55,843 nucleotides of DNA from positions 1 through 55,843 of the forward strand of contig ONKQ01000013.1 in assembly GCA_900318465.1 (NCBI GenBank). The letters run 5' to 3'. The notes under the pieces were generated by a model. The model ran no database searches and had not been told where the DNA came from. It saw only the letters and a list, made by a program, of their open reading frames with translations. Every line of letters begins with the position of its first letter. Positions within the stretch are counted from its first letter, which is position 1. The position numbers and the translations under genes are program-made. This DNA is from an uncultured Bacteroidales bacterium. GTDB lineage: Bacteria; Bacteroidota; Bacteroidia; Bacteroidales; F082. This document shows, in pieces, positions 17,850 to 25,897 of this stretch.

Positions 17850-18098
17850 TTAGTTTGTTTTCTCTGCTTCTAAATACGCGGAGCACTCCTTGAAAAAATC
17901 ATAATCCAAGGCTTTGCTGATCTCGAAAAGCATGGGCATGGTGACCCATTTTTGGCGGTAGGTCTTATAGATGTTTTCGGGGGTGCAGTGCACCTGCTTG
18001 GCGAGCCAGGTGGCGGTGCGGCCTTGCCGCGCAAGTTCCGCCTTGATGCGTTGGCCAAGGTGGAAATCTTCGTTTTTGGTATGCTTTTCTTTTGTCAT
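17850..18098 (-). CDS. XRE-type helix-turn-helix protein of the zeta cassette
   Basis: 82 residues. LGQRIKAELARQGRTATWLAKQ and VHCTPENIYKTYRQKW give a helix-turn-helix of the XRE/Cro type, followed by MPMLFEISKALDYDFF, the usual fourth and fifth helices. It begins 5 nt after the zeta-like kinase gene on the same strand, so it is probably co-transcribed and may autoregulate the cassette. The acidic C-terminal tail is short. Binding sites were not identified. Confidence 0.72.
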   Translation of the reverse strand: MTKEKHTKNEDFHLGQRIKAELARQGRTATWLAKQVHCTPENIYKTYRQKWVTMPMLFEISKALDYDFFKECSAYLEAEKTN

Positions 18099-18103
18099 TG
18101 GGA

Positions 18104-18706
18104 TTATTCTTCAATTATCTGTTTCGCCCATTCGGGCAATTCGTTCACATATCTTTTCATGATAAGGCCATCAGAAAGGCGGATGAGCAACTTTTGTTCG
18201 GCATTATCAACGGAGTTGTCATACAAATATGTGCGGTCAACCTTGGTCGAGATGTATTTACAGTTCAAAACAGATTTTTGGTAACGCGAGATGATTTTGG
18301 AAATAGGTACATCGTGACCGCCTTTCATCACTCGTTGAGCAATGCGAGATGCATTGATTGCGGGTGATTTTGTGCAAACGAAAAACAACCTGACGAAGAA
18401 ACCTGCCTTTTTTGCTCTTTCAATATAATTGATTTTGTCTTTGGCGGACAAAACTGTTTCAAAAATCAGGCTTTTGCGTTCCACCAAGCATTTTTCTCGC
18501 CATTCTTCGCAGTATATCACTGATTTTTTGATGGCATCCATAGAGTTCCAGTCGCCGAATCTTTCTTGCGCAATAATATCAGGATTGATGTAAACCGAAT
18601 CCTCCATCCATTCATGTTGAAGGATTTTGCTGGTCACGGAAGTTTTTCCGCTTCCGTTTGGACCTGCAATCACAATTAAAACCGGTTTCCTGACAGCTAA
18701 ACTCAT
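18104..18706 (-). CDS. zeta-toxin-like P-loop kinase
   Basis: 200 residues. VLIVIAGPNGSGKTSVTSKI holds a Walker A at 15-22, followed by YINPDIIAQERFGDW (the NPD motif of zeta toxins), the FETVLS segment, and RIAQRVMKGGHDVP (the basic RV..GGH.VP lid motif). These are the landmarks of zeta-toxin-type kinases, which phosphorylate UDP-N-acetylglucosamine sugars in the classical toxin. This short chromosomal form may have another target. The start overlaps the stop of the small upstream gene by one base (TAATG), the coupling expected of a toxin-antitoxin pair. Confidence 0.8.
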   Translation of the reverse strand: MSLAVRKPVLIVIAGPNGSGKTSVTSKILQHEWMEDSVYINPDIIAQERFGDWNSMDAIKKSVIYCEEWREKCLVERKSLIFETVLSAKDKINYIERAKKAGFFVRLFFVCTKSPAINASRIAQRVMKGGHDVPISKIISRYQKSVLNCKYISTKVDRTYLYDNSVDNAEQKLLIRLSDGLIMKRYVNELPEWAKQIIEE

Positions 18707-18882
18707 TAGTTGTTGTATTGTTGTTGATACATCAGACTGATTTCCTTGAAAAACCTTTCCAAGGCTTCTTCATTGGTTTGACGTGCTTCTTCTGCCACTT
18801 CCCGCATGATATAGGCCAGCATCTCATCGGAGGGTTCCTCCAACGAAGTAAGGCGGTAGGCGTTGATTTCTTTCTCTGACAT
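18706..18882 (-). CDS. putative antitoxin of the zeta-like kinase
   Basis: 58 residues from MSEKEINAYRLTSLEE; an ATG three codons upstream is also possible. Mostly helical and acidic (DEMLAYIMREVAEEARQTNEE), ending in FFKEISLMYQQQYNN. Small acidic helical proteins with the opening MS.KEI.AYRLTS..EP..EML commonly precede zeta-like kinases in Bacteroidota. Antitoxin function is inferred from size, charge and the one-base overlap with the kinase gene. It is not homologous by eye to classical epsilon. Confidence 0.6.
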   Translation of the reverse strand: MSEKEINAYRLTSLEEPSDEMLAYIMREVAEEARQTNEEALERFFKEISLMYQQQYNN

Positions 18883-18987
18883 GATTTGCAATTGTTATCA
18901 ACGGCAAAAATAGTGTTTTTTCCACAATTTGTGACCTTTTCCACCAACAATTCAACAATTAAACACTCAACACTTCAACAAAATCAA

Positions 18988-18995
18988 TATCTTTG
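18988..18995 (+). promoter_or_regulatory. -7 element of cutC
   Basis: TATCTTTG matches TAnnTTTG, 17 nt before the ATG at 19013. No clear -33 TTG is seen. Confidence 0.5.
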
Positions 18996-19012
18996 CCCCA
19001 AATTTTGAAACT

Positions 19013-19744
19013 ATGATACGATTAGAAATTTGTGCCAACGGCATCAAGTCGTTGCAGAACGCGATGGACGGCTGCGCCCAGTGCGTGGAGCTTTGCGAGT
19101 GCTTAGAAGTGGGCGGCGTTACGCCGTCGTTTGGAACTTTGGCGAAGGCCATCGACATTTCTTTTATCCCGATGCGCGTGCTCATCCGTCCGCGACCGGG
19201 CAACTACATCTACGACGAGGACGAAATCGAGATGATGAAAACCGACATTATGCTCTGCAAGAAACTCGGCTTTGAGGGCGTGGTTATCGGGGCCTTGAAC
19301 GACAAGGGTGAACTTGACGTTGAGACGGTTAAGGCCTTGATGGAGGCTGGCGAAGGGCTGAAGTTCACCTTCCACCGCGCCATCGATGCCTGCGTGAAGC
19401 CTTTCGAGGCTGTTGAGAAACTGATTGAACTCGGCTTCGACAAAATCCTGACCTCGGGCGGCAACCCCACAGCCCTGGAAGGAGTCCCGATGATTGCGGA
19501 GATGCAGTTGCGCTACGGCGACCGAATCGCCATTATGCCCGGTGGCGGCATCAACCTCGGCAACGTGAAGGACATCTTGAATATGACGGGCGCGGTGCAT
19601 TGCCACGCCTCGTTGGCGCATTGGGTGCCGCGCTTCAACGAGAAACTTTATCCCGACCAAAAGGACGCGACCGGCGCAACGATGGTCTGGACCGAGTCGA
19701 ACAAGGACTTGATTTACGAAATGGAGAAATTGTTGAACCCGTAA
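19013..19744 (+). CDS. cutC: CutC family protein
   Basis: 243 residues forming a TIM barrel. The CVELCECLEVGGVTPSFG motif corresponds to the RVELC..L..GG.TPS signature, followed by VLIRPRPGNYIYDEDEIEMM in the loop after strand 3, KFTFHRAIDA, and KILTSGG. The C-terminal MPGGGIN and VHCHASLAH complete the family pattern. CutC was linked to copper homeostasis, though the assignment is disputed and the barrel chemistry is unknown. Stand-alone gene with its own -7 box. Confidence 0.93.
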   Translation: MIRLEICANGIKSLQNAMDGCAQCVELCECLEVGGVTPSFGTLAKAIDISFIPMRVLIRPRPGNYIYDEDEIEMMKTDIMLCKKLGFEGVVIGALNDKGELDVETVKALMEAGEGLKFTFHRAIDACVKPFEAVEKLIELGFDKILTSGGNPTALEGVPMIAEMQLRYGDRIAIMPGGGINLGNVKDILNMTGAVHCHASLAHWVPRFNEKLYPDQKDATGATMVWTESNKDLIYEMEKLLNP

Positions 19745-19769
19745 GTGTTTCACGCAGAATTAATTGTCT

Positions 19770-19856
19770 CACGCAGAATACGCAGAATTATATGAACCTA
19801 TCGGCTGAAAAATTTGCGTCGCATCGCGATTCCCAAGATTCTGCGATTTCTGCGTG
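19770..19856. repeat. single reverse-oriented copy of the CACGCAGAAT hairpin element
   Basis: The arms CACGCAGAATACGCAGAAT (19770-19788) and ATTCTGCGATTTCTGCGTG (19838-19856) enclose GCGTCGCATCGCGATTCC (19816-19833). That core is the reverse complement of the core in the tandem array at 25468-25897. The element lies between cutC and the beta-mannosidase gene. Confidence 0.8.
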
Positions 19857-19873
19857 CCAAAAAATAACTCACA

Positions 19874-22180
19874 ATGAAAAAATTACTTCCTCTGTTTTTA
19901 TTGACATTCGCCTTTTCAGCGTGTCAACAAATTGAAAAGCAAAACGTCGTCGTGCAACTCCTCAACCAAGGCTGGACGCTCACGGGCGACACCTTAAATA
20001 TTAATATGCAGGTCGATGTGCCCTCGGTGGTGCAGCAGAGCCTATACGAAAACGGCCTGATTCCGCATCCTTATCTCGGCACGGTGGAAAACCAGTTGCT
20101 CTGGATTTCCGACCATCCGTGGAACTACACTTTGCACTTCGATGTGGATAAGGAAATGCTGGAAAAGTATTGTGTTGAGTTGGTTTTTGAAGGTCTTGAT
20201 ACCTACACCGAAGTCAAACTGAATGGTGAAAAACTGTTTTTTGCCGACAACCAATTCCGCACTTGGAAAAATTGGGTGGGACGCTATTTGAAAGAGAAGG
20301 ATAACTTGCTTGAAGTGCATTTCCTTCGTTACGATAGCACGCAATTGGCTTTGTATGAGCAACATCAGCCTCGATTGCCTGAAAAATACGCCGTTTCGCG
20401 CAAGGCTCCCTATCAGCACGGCTGGGACTGGGCACCGAAATACAAGAATGTTGGCATTTGGAAGCCCGTGAAGTTGGTCGCAAGAGAATGGAATGGAGCA
20501 TGGCTGGAGGATGCCTATATCGTCACGGAAGCTGCCAATGCCGACAGTGCCAACCTTTGGTTGAACCTGGATATATACAGCGATATGTATTCTGCGCTGG
20601 CTGAAGTGGAACTTGTTGTGGATGGGCTGAAGACCTATAATATTGAAGTTGGCCTAAGGGAAGAACATCAACACAAGTACCTCCCCATCACGATAGAGCA
20701 TCCCCGTTTGTGGTGGCCCAATGAGATGGGTGAGCAACCTTTATATGATTTTGAGGTGCGTTTGAAAATGGATGGCAAAGTGTTGGATTCCAGAAAATTC
20801 AAGTCGGGTATCCGCACTTTCGAGATGGTTGATGAGCCTGACAGCATCGGTCGTGAGTTCTATTTCAAAGTGAATGGTGTGCCGATGTATGCCAAAGGTG
20901 CCAACTATGTTCCCGAGGAGATGATTGAGACTTGGATAAAACCAGAGAATACTTTGCGCCTGTTGAAATCCGCTAAAGACGCTCATTTCAATATGTTGCG
21001 CGTGTGGGGCGGTGGCATTTATCCCTCGGATGATTTCTTCAACATTTGCGACTCGTTAGGCATTTTGGTTTGGCAAGATTTTATGTTTGCGGGAACAATG
21101 TATCCTTACGATGAGGATTTCATCTATAAAAATGTCCGAATCGAGGCGGAGGAGCAGGTGAGACGATTGGCAAGTCATCCGTCGTTGGCCTTGTGGTGCG
21201 GCGGCAACGAGATTTCGGAAGGCTACTATAACTGGGGCTGGCAAAAATCGCTGAATTGGAGCGAGGAAGACGACAAAGCCATCAAAGCAGGCTATGACCG
21301 ACTCTTTGAATCCCTTCTGCCTCAAATAGTTGAAAAATTCGATGGTACGCGGCCCTATTGGCCGAGCTCGCCCTCGAAAGGTTGGGGCCGGCCCGAAAGC
21401 CTGACCGAAGGCGATGTGCATTATTGGGGCGTTTGGTGGGGTGAGTTGCCTTACGAGGTCTATCGCGAAAAGGTGGGCCGTTTCAATAGCGAATATGGCT
21501 ACCAAAGTTATCCCGATTACCAAACCTTGCTGAAAATCGCGGAAGGCGAAGAATTGAGTATGGATGCCGAGGTCATCGCGGCGCACCAAAAACACGCCCG
21601 TGGCACACGCCAAATTGACGATTTCATCAAGCGTTATTTCCCTGACATTCAGCCGAAAGACTTTGAGGAATACGTCTATTTGAGCCAACTTTCGCAAGCC
21701 TACGGTATGGAAATCGCGATTGAGGCGCACCGCACGGCGAAGCCATACAATATGGGTACGCTCTATTGGCAACTCAACGACGCTTGGCCCGTGACTTCGT
21801 GGTCGTCCATCGACTACTACGGCCATCCCAAGGTGCTGCAAGAGCGGCTGAAAACGCTTTTTGCGCCCGTGCTTTTAAGCATTTACCAAAAAGATTACGG
21901 CGTTTTCGTCACTTCCGACTTGCTCCGCAATATCGACGGAACATTGTCCGTCACGGTGTGCGACCTTGAAGACCATCCGTTGTTTGAGAAAAAAATGAAG
22001 GTGAAGTTGGATGCCAACGAGAATCGTAAATTCGTCGTGGAAGGTTTAAGTGAATGTTTGCGCAAAGCCGACTTGAAGAAGGTGTATGTGAAGTTGGAAC
22101 TGGCCGAAGGCGACACCTTCATCGCCGAGCGCAAATGCTATTTTTTCGCTTTTTATGAACCACGCCAGAATGGACTTTGA
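19874..22180 (+). CDS. GH2 beta-mannosidase lipoprotein, C-terminally truncated
   Basis: 768 residues against roughly 850 for related proteins. The lipoprotein signal MKKLLPLFLLTFAFSAC places it in the envelope. Then come the GH2 sugar-binding jelly roll (WNYTLHFDVD, LDTYTEVKLNGE, YQHGWDWAPKY), the immunoglobulin-like domain, and the TIM barrel with acid/base Glu in CGGNEISEGYYNW and the nucleophile Glu in RFNSEYGYQSYP. WQLNDAWPVTSW closes the barrel. It removes terminal beta-linked mannose from mannan or N-glycan fragments. After RKCYFFA the family's last beta domain is missing: the frame ends EPRQNGL where the repeat array of the following ATPase begins, so a module insertion or deletion has cut the 3' end. 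Confidence 0.9.
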   Translation: MKKLLPLFLLTFAFSACQQIEKQNVVVQLLNQGWTLTGDTLNINMQVDVPSVVQQSLYENGLIPHPYLGTVENQLLWISDHPWNYTLHFDVDKEMLEKYCVELVFEGLDTYTEVKLNGEKLFFADNQFRTWKNWVGRYLKEKDNLLEVHFLRYDSTQLALYEQHQPRLPEKYAVSRKAPYQHGWDWAPKYKNVGIWKPVKLVAREWNGAWLEDAYIVTEAANADSANLWLNLDIYSDMYSALAEVELVVDGLKTYNIEVGLREEHQHKYLPITIEHPRLWWPNEMGEQPLYDFEVRLKMDGKVLDSRKFKSGIRTFEMVDEPDSIGREFYFKVNGVPMYAKGANYVPEEMIETWIKPENTLRLLKSAKDAHFNMLRVWGGGIYPSDDFFNICDSLGILVWQDFMFAGTMYPYDEDFIYKNVRIEAEEQVRRLASHPSLALWCGGNEISEGYYNWGWQKSLNWSEEDDKAIKAGYDRLFESLLPQIVEKFDGTRPYWPSSPSKGWGRPESLTEGDVHYWGVWWGELPYEVYREKVGRFNSEYGYQSYPDYQTLLKIAEGEELSMDAEVIAAHQKHARGTRQIDDFIKRYFPDIQPKDFEEYVYLSQLSQAYGMEIAIEAHRTAKPYNMGTLYWQLNDAWPVTSWSSIDYYGHPKVLQERLKTLFAPVLLSIYQKDYGVFVTSDLLRNIDGTLSVTVCDLEDHPLFEKKMKVKLDANENRKFVVEGLSECLRKADLKKVYVKLELAEGDTFIAERKCYFFAFYEPRQNGL

Positions 22181-22190
22181 GGACACACAA

Positions 22191-22337
22191 CTTGCAAAAA
22201 GTTACCGTGGAGAACCGATTTTACCTGCAAAAAGTTACCGTGAAAAGATGAAATTACCTGCAAAAAGTTACTGCGAAAACTTGTTTTTATCTGCAAAAAG
22301 TTACTATCTTTGCAGCGAAATACCTGCAAAAAGTTAC
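22191..22337. repeat. repeat array 1: five 33-bp direct repeats upstream of an AAA/DUF4143 ATPase
   Basis: The 15-nt core CCTGCAAAAAGTTAC begins at 22191, 22224, 22257, 22290 and 22323, an exact 33-bp period. The first copy has CTTG and the fourth TCTG. The 18-nt spacers differ but mostly end in TTA. The last copy ends 7 nt before the ATPase start. A TATCTTTG -7 box lies in the fourth unit. The period equals 11 codons and about three DNA turns. Functions proposed in the findings are inference. Confidence 0.93.
22281..22312 (+). promoter_or_regulatory. promoter embedded in repeat array 1
   Basis: TTG at 22281-22283 and TATCTTTG at 22305-22312 (21-nt spacing) fit the Bacteroidota -33/-7 consensus. 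The boxes fall in the spacers of units 3 and 4, so the repeat cores flank and lie between the promoter elements like operators. Confidence 0.55.
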
Positions 22338-22344
22338 TTAATCT

Positions 22345-23643
22345 ATGTATAAAAGAAAGATAATCAGGTTTTTAAGTGATTGGAGCAAAAAGCCGCATAA
22401 AGAAGCCCTTTTAATCAAGGGGGCGCGACAGGTCGGGAAAACCACCGTTGTGCGCGAATTTGGCAAGAAAAACTATCGGAGTTTTGTGGAAATCAACTTC
22501 GAATTAGACCCCAATGCCAAGACCGCTTTTGACGGCAAGCGCGACACGAAAACCATCATCGGGAACCTCTCTTTGATGGGCTACGGGCCTTTCATCGAGG
22601 GCAAGACACTTGTCTTTTTCGACGAAATTCAGAGTTGCCCGAATGCGCGCACGGCCATCAAGTTTTTGGTGGAGGAGGGCGTTTATGACTATATCGAGTC
22701 GGGTTCGCTATTGGGCATCAACTATAAGGATGTGTCGTCGTATCCCGTTGGCTTTGAGCGGCAAATCGAGATGTTTCCGATGGATTTCGAGGAGTTTCTT
22801 TGGTCGCGAGGCGTGGGAGAGATGGCTATTGAAAGTTTGCGTGAAGCGTTCTTGAACCAATCACCGGTCACGAAGTTCGTCCACGAGCAAATGATGAAGT
22901 ATTACCGTGAGTATCTGATTGTTGGCGGTATGCCGGAGGTAGTTTCCACCTATAACCACAATGCCGACTTTGCGGCTACATTGTTGCAGCAGCGGAAAAT
23001 CATACAAAGCTACCGCGACGACATCGCCAAGTACGCTGCCGAGCAAAAGACCAAGGCCAAGCGCTTTTTCGATGCCATCCCGTCGGAACTGAGCAAGCAG
23101 AAGAAGCGTTTTATCCTGAAGAACATGGAGCAGACCGCCTCGATGCAGAAGTATGAGGACGCAGCTTCGTGGCTCGACGATGCGGGCGTGGCCTATTTTT
23201 GCTACAACCTGCATTCGTTGGCCTTGCCGTTTGAACAGGAGGAAAACCGCAGTCTTTTCAAGGTGTATATGCTTGATACGGGGCTACTTTGCGCATTGTG
23301 GGGCGACGACATCCAATTGAAGGTGATGAACGGCGAAATCGACATCAACGAGGGTGCCTTGACGGAGAATTTCGTTGCCGCCGAGTTGCGCAAGCATGGC
23401 CACAAGCTGCATTATTACGACCGCAAAAGCCGCCAGGAACTGGATTTTCTGTTGGCCGAAGACAACAAGGTGACCATTATTGAGGTGAAGTCGGGCGACA
23501 CTTACAAGCGTCACGGTTCGGTGGATACGGCTTTGGAGGAGCAGCCTGAAAAGATAGGCAAAGTAATGGTAATGAACAAGTTCAATTACGAAAAGATAGA
23601 AAAAATCCTTTATGTTCCTTTGTATATGGCGGCGTTCATTTGA
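22345..23643 (+). CDS. AAA+ ATPase with C-terminal DUF4143 (PD-(D/E)xK-like) domain
   Basis: 432 residues. N-terminal AAA module: Walker A GARQVGKT (26-33), Walker B LVFFDEIQ (Asp93-Glu94), and sensor-like YIESGSLLG. Middle helical part: PMDFEEFLW, then YLIVGGMPEVV. The C-terminal DUF4143 domain has a restriction-nuclease-like core: an upstream Glu in ENFVAAELRKHG, then ELDFLLAED (Glu365, Asp367) and IIEVKSGD (Glu380, Lys382). The family is abundant and scattered in Bacteroidota and archaea, with no settled function; roles in mobile or conflict systems are often suspected. It starts 7 nt after a five-copy 33-bp repeat array and follows the truncated beta-mannosidase gene, suggesting arrival as a unit. 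Confidence 0.9.
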   Translation: MYKRKIIRFLSDWSKKPHKEALLIKGARQVGKTTVVREFGKKNYRSFVEINFELDPNAKTAFDGKRDTKTIIGNLSLMGYGPFIEGKTLVFFDEIQSCPNARTAIKFLVEEGVYDYIESGSLLGINYKDVSSYPVGFERQIEMFPMDFEEFLWSRGVGEMAIESLREAFLNQSPVTKFVHEQMMKYYREYLIVGGMPEVVSTYNHNADFAATLLQQRKIIQSYRDDIAKYAAEQKTKAKRFFDAIPSELSKQKKRFILKNMEQTASMQKYEDAASWLDDAGVAYFCYNLHSLALPFEQEENRSLFKVYMLDTGLLCALWGDDIQLKVMNGEIDINEGALTENFVAAELRKHGHKLHYYDRKSRQELDFLLAEDNKVTIIEVKSGDTYKRHGSVDTALEEQPEKIGKVMVMNKFNYEKIEKILYVPLYMAAFI

Positions 23644-23699
23644 AAAATTTTCGCCATGCCTGTAACTTTTTCCCCCTTTCTCCGTATTACTGATGTTGA

Positions 23700-23826
23700 C
23701 AGAGGAAAGAAGACAGAGGACAAAGGACAGAGGACAAAGGACGGAGGACAAAGGACAAAGTCTCTAGTCTTAAGTCCCAAGTCTTAAGTCCCAAGTCTTA
23801 AGTCCCAAGTCCCCAGTCTTGAGTCA
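23700..23826. repeat. AGGACAAAGGAC / AAGTCTTAAGTCCC simple repeats
   Basis: About seven imperfect AGGACAAAGGACAG units are followed by four AGTCTTAAGTCCCA units. The second block is a loose reverse complement of the first (GGAC versus GTCC), giving a long imperfect hairpin. It lies between the ATPase gene and the barrel protein gene. No gene is present. Confidence 0.75.
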
Positions 23827-23865
23827 ATAATTTGTAATACGAACAACAACTTAAACTTCAACAAA

Positions 23866-25443
23866 ATGAAAAAACGATTGATTTTTGCAGCGATGCTGCT
23901 GCTGGCCTTCGGAAGCGTGAAGGCGCAAGACAAACCAATCCCTACACCCAATGGGGATAGTAGTAAAATCAACACTTTGGTGGTAAGTGGCACTGGCAGT
24001 GTGTGGCTTAAACAAGGTGACAAACTGACGATTAATGATTATGGGCATCACAATGCCAAGTATCGTGTTGAAGATAGCGTTTTGTATCTTGAAGGTACGG
24101 GAGCTCGTGAGTTAACTCTTCAAAATCTGGCTTATTTGAAGGTTTTGGGTACGGCGGGAGTCAGATCAAAGGGTCAGTTGAAAGGTGAGAATCTTTCCAT
24201 CAACAAAACGGGTACTGGCGTATTAAGCCTTGAGGTCGGCTATAACAACATCTATGTCCGGTCATGCGGGACTGGCGATGTGATTCTTCTCGGCGACTGT
24301 AATGTCTTTTGCAGCGAGGTGAAGAGTTTGGGTAAAGTGAATGCAAGTAACCTGAATTATATGGTGTTGGTCGAGAAAAGTGGCGACAAGTGGAACATGG
24401 CTATCAATGTCGATGATGAACTTACCGATCCTAAACGGAATTTCCTGAATGGTTTGGTTAATAACGCCGCTCCTTTCTTCGAGGCCGAGTCGAACCGTTC
24501 TTGGGACCCTTCTTTCAACGTCAAAGCAGGTTATGAACCTCTTGATACACTTCAACTTAAAGAACTGATGCGCGAACTTGGGGTAAACCTCCAACAACTT
24601 TCCGATTCGGTGAACTGGGAAAAGTTTGAGCAAGACATGGAAAAATGGGGAGCCGATATGGAAGAATGGGGCCGCAAAATGGAGAAATGGGGAGATCGTT
24701 TTGAGAAAAAGTATGGCGGAAACTATGAGTATCATTATGATTACCAATACAATAGTCCAGAGCCGAGGAAAGACGAGCCTGAAAAACATGAATCCAAAGG
24801 CAAGCGCCCCGAGAAAAAGAACCTCCTTTTCGATGCCAACTGGAACGGCTTTGAGGCGGGCTTGAACATGCTGTTCAACATGCCAGTGGACGCGGTGAAC
24901 TCGAACAATGGTGCTCAAGGGATGGGTCTAAAGCCGTTGCGCAGTTGGTATTTTGGCTTCAACATTGCCGATGTAGGCATAGCATTCAGCAAAAGTCATA
25001 TTGTAGGCCTGTTTACGGGCGTGGGTTTAGGTTGGAACAATTTCAGCTGGAACAACGACATTACCATTGAATATGATCCTGATAATGTGGTTTACACCCT
25101 TGTCCCGATTGACCCCAATAAAATCGTCAAGAATACGAAGAACGGTGCGCTGTTTTTGCAAGTGCCATTGATGCTTGAAATCCGCCCGACGCGCAAAATG
25201 TACATTGATGCAGGTGTGACGGGAGGCTTGCGTTTTGCCCAATGGAACCGAGTGAAGTTCGCAGATGGAACGCAACTTAAGCATTATCATTCGGCTAGCC
25301 TGAACCAATTCAAGCTGGATGCCTCGCTGCGTATGGGTGGTAAGAGTATGGGCTTCTTTGCCAACTATGCCTTGCTGCCACTCTTTGACATGAGTAATGC
25401 GAAAGTGCATCCTGTGAGCTTCGGCTTTAGCATCAATTTCTGA
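23866..25443 (+). CDS. exported protein: GIN/DUF2807-like head plus Trp-rich linker plus outer-membrane barrel
   Basis: 525 residues with a signal peptide ending KAQ. Residues about 35-160 form repeating beta strands (LVVSGTGSVWLKQGDKLTIN, VLYLEGTGARELTLQNLAYL, LKVLGTAGVRSKGQLKGE), typical of DUF2807 'GIN' right-handed beta-helix heads. A charged tract follows, with the repeated pattern DMEKWGADMEEWGRKMEKWG, a 7-residue helical repeat with W-G at each turn. From about 330, WNGFEAGLNMLFN to VSFGFSINF is an outer-membrane barrel of the PorT-like type. It is probably a surface protein with a periplasmic or external head. It lies beside an ECF sigma/anti-sigma pair. Function unknown. Confidence 0.65.
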   Translation: MKKRLIFAAMLLLAFGSVKAQDKPIPTPNGDSSKINTLVVSGTGSVWLKQGDKLTINDYGHHNAKYRVEDSVLYLEGTGARELTLQNLAYLKVLGTAGVRSKGQLKGENLSINKTGTGVLSLEVGYNNIYVRSCGTGDVILLGDCNVFCSEVKSLGKVNASNLNYMVLVEKSGDKWNMAINVDDELTDPKRNFLNGLVNNAAPFFEAESNRSWDPSFNVKAGYEPLDTLQLKELMRELGVNLQQLSDSVNWEKFEQDMEKWGADMEEWGRKMEKWGDRFEKKYGGNYEYHYDYQYNSPEPRKDEPEKHESKGKRPEKKNLLFDANWNGFEAGLNMLFNMPVDAVNSNNGAQGMGLKPLRSWYFGFNIADVGIAFSKSHIVGLFTGVGLGWNNFSWNNDITIEYDPDNVVYTLVPIDPNKIVKNTKNGALFLQVPLMLEIRPTRKMYIDAGVTGGLRFAQWNRVKFADGTQLKHYHSASLNQFKLDASLRMGGKSMGFFANYALLPLFDMSNAKVHPVSFGFSINF

Positions 25444-25467
25444 TTTTTTCTCGCGCTGGGAATCTTT

Positions 25468-25897
25468 TTCACGCAGAATCCGCAGAATCATGGGAATCGC
25501 GATGCGACGCAAAACAAGCGTCCGTCAGGTTTCCTTTGATTCTGCGGATTCTGCGTGAGAAAAAAACATTTAATGGAATCGCGATGCGACGCAAAACAAG
25601 CGTCCGTCAGGCATCCTTAGGTTCAGCGGATTCTGCGTGAGAAAAAAATCGTTTAATGGAATCGCGATGCGACGCAAAACAAGCGTCCGTCAGGTTTCCT
25701 TTGATTCTGCGGATTCTGCGTGAGAAAAAAACATTTAATGGAATCGCGGTGCGACGCAAAACAAGCGTCCGTCAGGCTTCCCTTGGTTCTGCGGATTCTG
25801 CGTGAGAAAAAAAACATTTAATGGAATCGTGATGCGACGCAAAACAAGTGTCCGTCAGGTTTCCTATGGTTCTGCGGATTCTGCGTGAGAAAAAAAT
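25468..25897. repeat. five tandem 82-83-bp hairpin-bounded elements
   Basis: The core GGAATCGCGATGCGACGC starts at 25493, 25575, 25658, 25740 and 25823. Each unit also contains AAAACAAGCGTCCGTCAGG and a GATTCTGCGGATTCTGCGTG arm. The block opens with the inverted arm CACGCAGAATCCGCAGAATC, so the first unit can fold into a long hairpin. It fills the 453-nt gap between convergent genes and ends almost at the anti-sigma stop codon; no gene lies inside it. A single inverted copy occurs at 19770-19856. Confidence 0.93.

Noticed and set aside
19600-19935. Small frame spanning the cutC end and the repeat element
   Set aside because: It is out of frame with both real genes and mostly repeat-derived.
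22191-22337. CRISPR array
   Set aside because: Repeat cores are only 15 nt with 18-nt spacers, five copies, and no cas genes are present. Spacers share sequence features, unlike CRISPR spacers.
22155-22352. Open frame through repeat array 1 coding 11-residue LPAKSYRE-type repeats
   Set aside because: The 33-bp period automatically gives an 11-codon repeat. The frame overlaps both the beta-mannosidase end and the ATPase start, has no ribosome site, and the predicted promoter lies inside it.
23662-23671. Inverted copy of the array 1 core (GTAACTTTTT) just after the ATPase stop
   Set aside because: The 10-mer AAAAAGTTAC also occurs upstream of lgt (27242) and inside a coding region (46256), so it is too common here to count as a boundary repeat.
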